Assembly (NCBI GenBank): GCA_945882005.1
Contig: CAMCWG010000143.1
Location: 1 to 7,551, forward strand
DNA from: Bordetella parapertussis
GTDB lineage: Bacteria; Pseudomonadota; Gammaproteobacteria; Burkholderiales; Burkholderiaceae_B
Length of the DNA: 7,551 nt
Direction: 5' to 3'
A program made the translations under genes and the position numbers. Shown here piece after piece: positions 6,182 to 7,551 of the stretch (the stretch's first letter is position 1; the number at the start of each line of letters is the position of its first letter). The notes below the pieces were generated by a model. The model was not told where the DNA came from. It did not search any database and saw only the letters and a program-made list of their open reading frames with translations.

Positions 6182-6547
6182 ATGGACAAAAAAATTTCCC
6201 GTTTGCGTCGTGCCGTACCGACGCGTAATAAAATCGCCGAGCTGCGAGTTAATCGCCTCCAGATTTTCCGCTCGAATCTGCACATCTACGCAAACATTAT
6301 TTCGCCTGAAGGCGATCGCATCCTTGTTTCAGCCTCGACGGTTGAAGCAGAAGTGCGTCAGCAACTCGCTGGTCAAACTGGTGGTGGTGGCAATACAGCC
6401 GCTGCAACATTGGTTGGCAAGCGTGTCGCAGAGAAAGCTAAAGCTGCTGGTATTGAGCTCGTCGCTTTTGATCGTTCGGGTTTCCGTTACCACGGCCGTG
6501 TAAAAGCCCTGGCCGATGCCGCGCGTGAAGCCGGCCTGAAGTTTTAA
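6182..6547 (+). CDS. rplR: 50S ribosomal protein L18
   Basis: L18 binds 5S rRNA together with L5 and attaches it to the 50S subunit. The 121-residue product has a basic N-terminus ([18 protein letters not shown]), the core [20 protein letters not shown] (21-40), and the conserved ending [20 protein letters not shown] followed by EAGLKF. A short glycine run, GGGG at 67-70, sits in the loop before helix [16 protein letters not shown]. Slightly longer than in E. coli (117 aa). AAGGA at 6171-6175 gives a normal start. The 21-base gap from rplF is among the largest in this part of the operon but shows no structure. Confidence 0.98.
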   Translation: MDKKISRLRRAVPTRNKIAELRVNRLQIFRSNLHIYANIISPEGDRILVSASTVEAEVRQQLAGQTGGGGNTAAATLVGKRVAEKAKAAGIELVAFDRSGFRYHGRVKALADAAREAGLKF

Positions 6548-6562
6548 GCGAGGAACAGTCAA

Positions 6563-7081
6563 ATGGCTAAAGAACAACGCAAGAACGCTCCTGAAGAGCG
6601 TGATGACGGTCTTCGCGAAAAAATGATCGCGGTTAACCGCGTCAGCAAAGTCGTTAAAGGTGGTCGCACAATGAGCTTTGCTGCGCTGACCGTAGTTGGC
6701 GACGGCGATGGCCGCGTCGGCATGGGCAAGGGCAAAGCACGTGAAGTGCCAGTCTCGGTTCAGAAAGCAATGGAACAAGCGCGTCGCGAGATGTTCAAAG
6801 TTTCATTGAAGAACGGCACGCTCCACCACACCGTGGTCGGTAAGCATGGCGCATCGACAGTGCTGATTTCGCCTGCGGCAGAAGGTACTGGCGTTATTGC
6901 CGGCGGCCCAATGCGCGCAATTTTTGATGTGATGGGCGTGCGTAACGTCGTGGCGAAAAGCCTCGGCTCGAGCAACCCTTACAACATGGTTCGTGCAACG
7001 CTGAATGGCTTGCGCGCTTCCCTCACCCCGTCGGAAGTTGCTGCAAAACGCGGCAAAACCGTCGAAGAGATCCTGGGGTAA
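6563..7081 (+). CDS. rpsE: 30S ribosomal protein S5
   Basis: S5 lies at the back of the 30S subunit, touches S4 and the mRNA entry channel, and affects decoding accuracy. The 172-residue product has the double-stranded-RNA-binding-like N-terminal domain at about 17-80 ([20 protein letters not shown], then [18 protein letters not shown]) and the C-terminal domain from about 90 ([23 protein letters not shown], then [20 protein letters not shown]). Residues around KVVKGGR form the loop where spectinomycin-resistance changes occur in E. coli; it appears wild type. GAGGA at 6550-6554 sets the start. The end of the gene carries the ribosome site of rpmD. Confidence 0.98.
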   Translation: MAKEQRKNAPEERDDGLREKMIAVNRVSKVVKGGRTMSFAALTVVGDGDGRVGMGKGKAREVPVSVQKAMEQARREMFKVSLKNGTLHHTVVGKHGASTVLISPAAEGTGVIAGGPMRAIFDVMGVRNVVAKSLGSSNPYNMVRATLNGLRASLTPSEVAAKRGKTVEEILG

Positions 7082-7084
7082 GTC

Positions 7085-7270
7085 ATGGCTGATAAACAAG
7101 TCAAAGTCACCTTGGTCCGTTCGACCATCGGTACAAAGCAAGACCACCGCGACACAGTGCGCGGTCTGGGTTTGCGTCGTCTCAACAGCAGCAAAGTGCT
7201 CAAAGACACTCCCGAAGTTCGCGGAATGATCAACAAAGTTGATTATCTCGTGACTGTTTCGGAAGTCTGA
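7085..7270 (+). CDS. rpmD: 50S ribosomal protein L30
   Basis: L30 is a small 50S protein of the ferredoxin-like fold, found in most but not all bacteria. The 61 residues match the bacterial family: [40 protein letters not shown] and [13 protein letters not shown], close to the 59 residues of E. coli L30. The ATG is three bases after the rpsE stop, and the only upstream purine stretch is GGGG at 7075-7078 within the last rpsE codons, so initiation is likely coupled to rpsE translation. Position between rpsE and rplO is the standard order. Confidence 0.97.
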   Translation: MADKQVKVTLVRSTIGTKQDHRDTVRGLGLRRLNSSKVLKDTPEVRGMINKVDYLVTVSEV

Positions 7271-7281
7271 AAGGAATCACG

Positions 7282-7551
7282 ATGTCGATTACTCAACTAA
7301 ATACGCTCAAGCCTGCCGTTGGCTCGACACACGCAAAGCGTCGTGTTGGTCGTGGTATTGGCTCCGGCTTAGGTAAAACCGCTGGTCGTGGCCACAAAGG
7401 TCAGAGCTCGCGCGCCGGTGGCTTTCATAAAGTCGGCTTCGAAGGCGGTCAAATGCCTTTGCAGCGTCGTTTGCCAAAGCGTGGCTTCTCTATTCTTGAT
7501 GACCATCTGTACGCACAAGTGCGTTTGTCTGACCTGCAAGCTTTGCCTGTC
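7282..7551 (+). CDS. rplO: 50S ribosomal protein L15, N-terminal part (runs off the window)
   Basis: The first 90 codons of L15, an early-assembly 50S protein that organises 23S rRNA through a long glycine- and arginine-rich N-terminal extension. Visible family marks are [10 protein letters not shown] (6-15), [20 protein letters not shown] (22-41), [20 protein letters not shown] (43-62) and RLPKRGF. The frame stays open to the last base. AAGGA at 7271-7275 starts at the base after the rpmD stop codon and is six bases before the ATG. The N-terminus (MSITQLNTL) is about four residues longer than the E. coli MRLNTL form. The remainder of the gene, and normally secY after it, lies outside. Confidence 0.97.
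   Translation, partial: MSITQLNTLKPAVGSTHAKRRVGRGIGSGLGKTAGRGHKGQSSRAGGFHKVGFEGGQMPLQRRLPKRGFSILDDHLYAQVRLSDLQALPV

Overview
This window is the core of a bacterial ribosomal-protein gene cluster. It holds the 3' end of the S10 operon (rplV tail, rpsC, rplP, rpmC, rpsQ) and most of the spc operon (rplN, rplX, rplE, rpsN, rpsH, rplF, rplR, rpsE, rpmD, start of rplO), all on the + strand. Gene order, protein lengths and the zinc-free 101-residue S14 point to a proteobacterium. The long Arg/Pro/Ala/Glu-rich tail of S3 and the overall protein sequences suggest a betaproteobacterium in Burkholderiales, perhaps Alcaligenaceae. That family-level placement is an inference from remembered sequences, not a search.

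Layout. Positions 2-1777 carry the end of the S10 operon with 1-9 nt gaps between genes. Positions 1778-1917 hold two hairpins; the second (1821-1862) is a strong intrinsic terminator that can work in both directions. Positions 1918-3345 (- strand) encode a complete aldehyde dehydrogenase of the succinate-semialdehyde dehydrogenase type, placed between rpsQ and rplN, which are normally close neighbours. Positions 3346-3640 are a divergent control region: a good sigma-70-type promoter for the spc operon (-35 at 3400-3405, -10 at 3423-3428), a weaker candidate promoter for the dehydrogenase on the other strand, and an ATG-free leader of about 205 nt before rplN. Positions 3641-7551 are the spc operon, tightly packed, with most Shine-Dalgarno sites overlapping the preceding stop codon.

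How it works together. The + strand genes all encode proteins of the 30S or 50S subunit, and short spacing implies translational coupling. The dehydrogenase splits S10 from spc into two transcription units, and convergent termination plus divergent initiation keeps it separate from both. It is the only non-ribosomal gene here, and nothing in the sequence ties its reaction to translation.

I see no mobile element, CRISPR array, tRNA or unknown gene family, and no evidence of an exciting undescribed protein system. The points that merit a second look are regulatory: the dehydrogenase at the S10/spc joint, the divergent promoters with a GC-rich discriminator, the structured spc leader, and a hairpin that would cover the rplE ribosome binding site, close to where E. 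coli S8 represses this operon.
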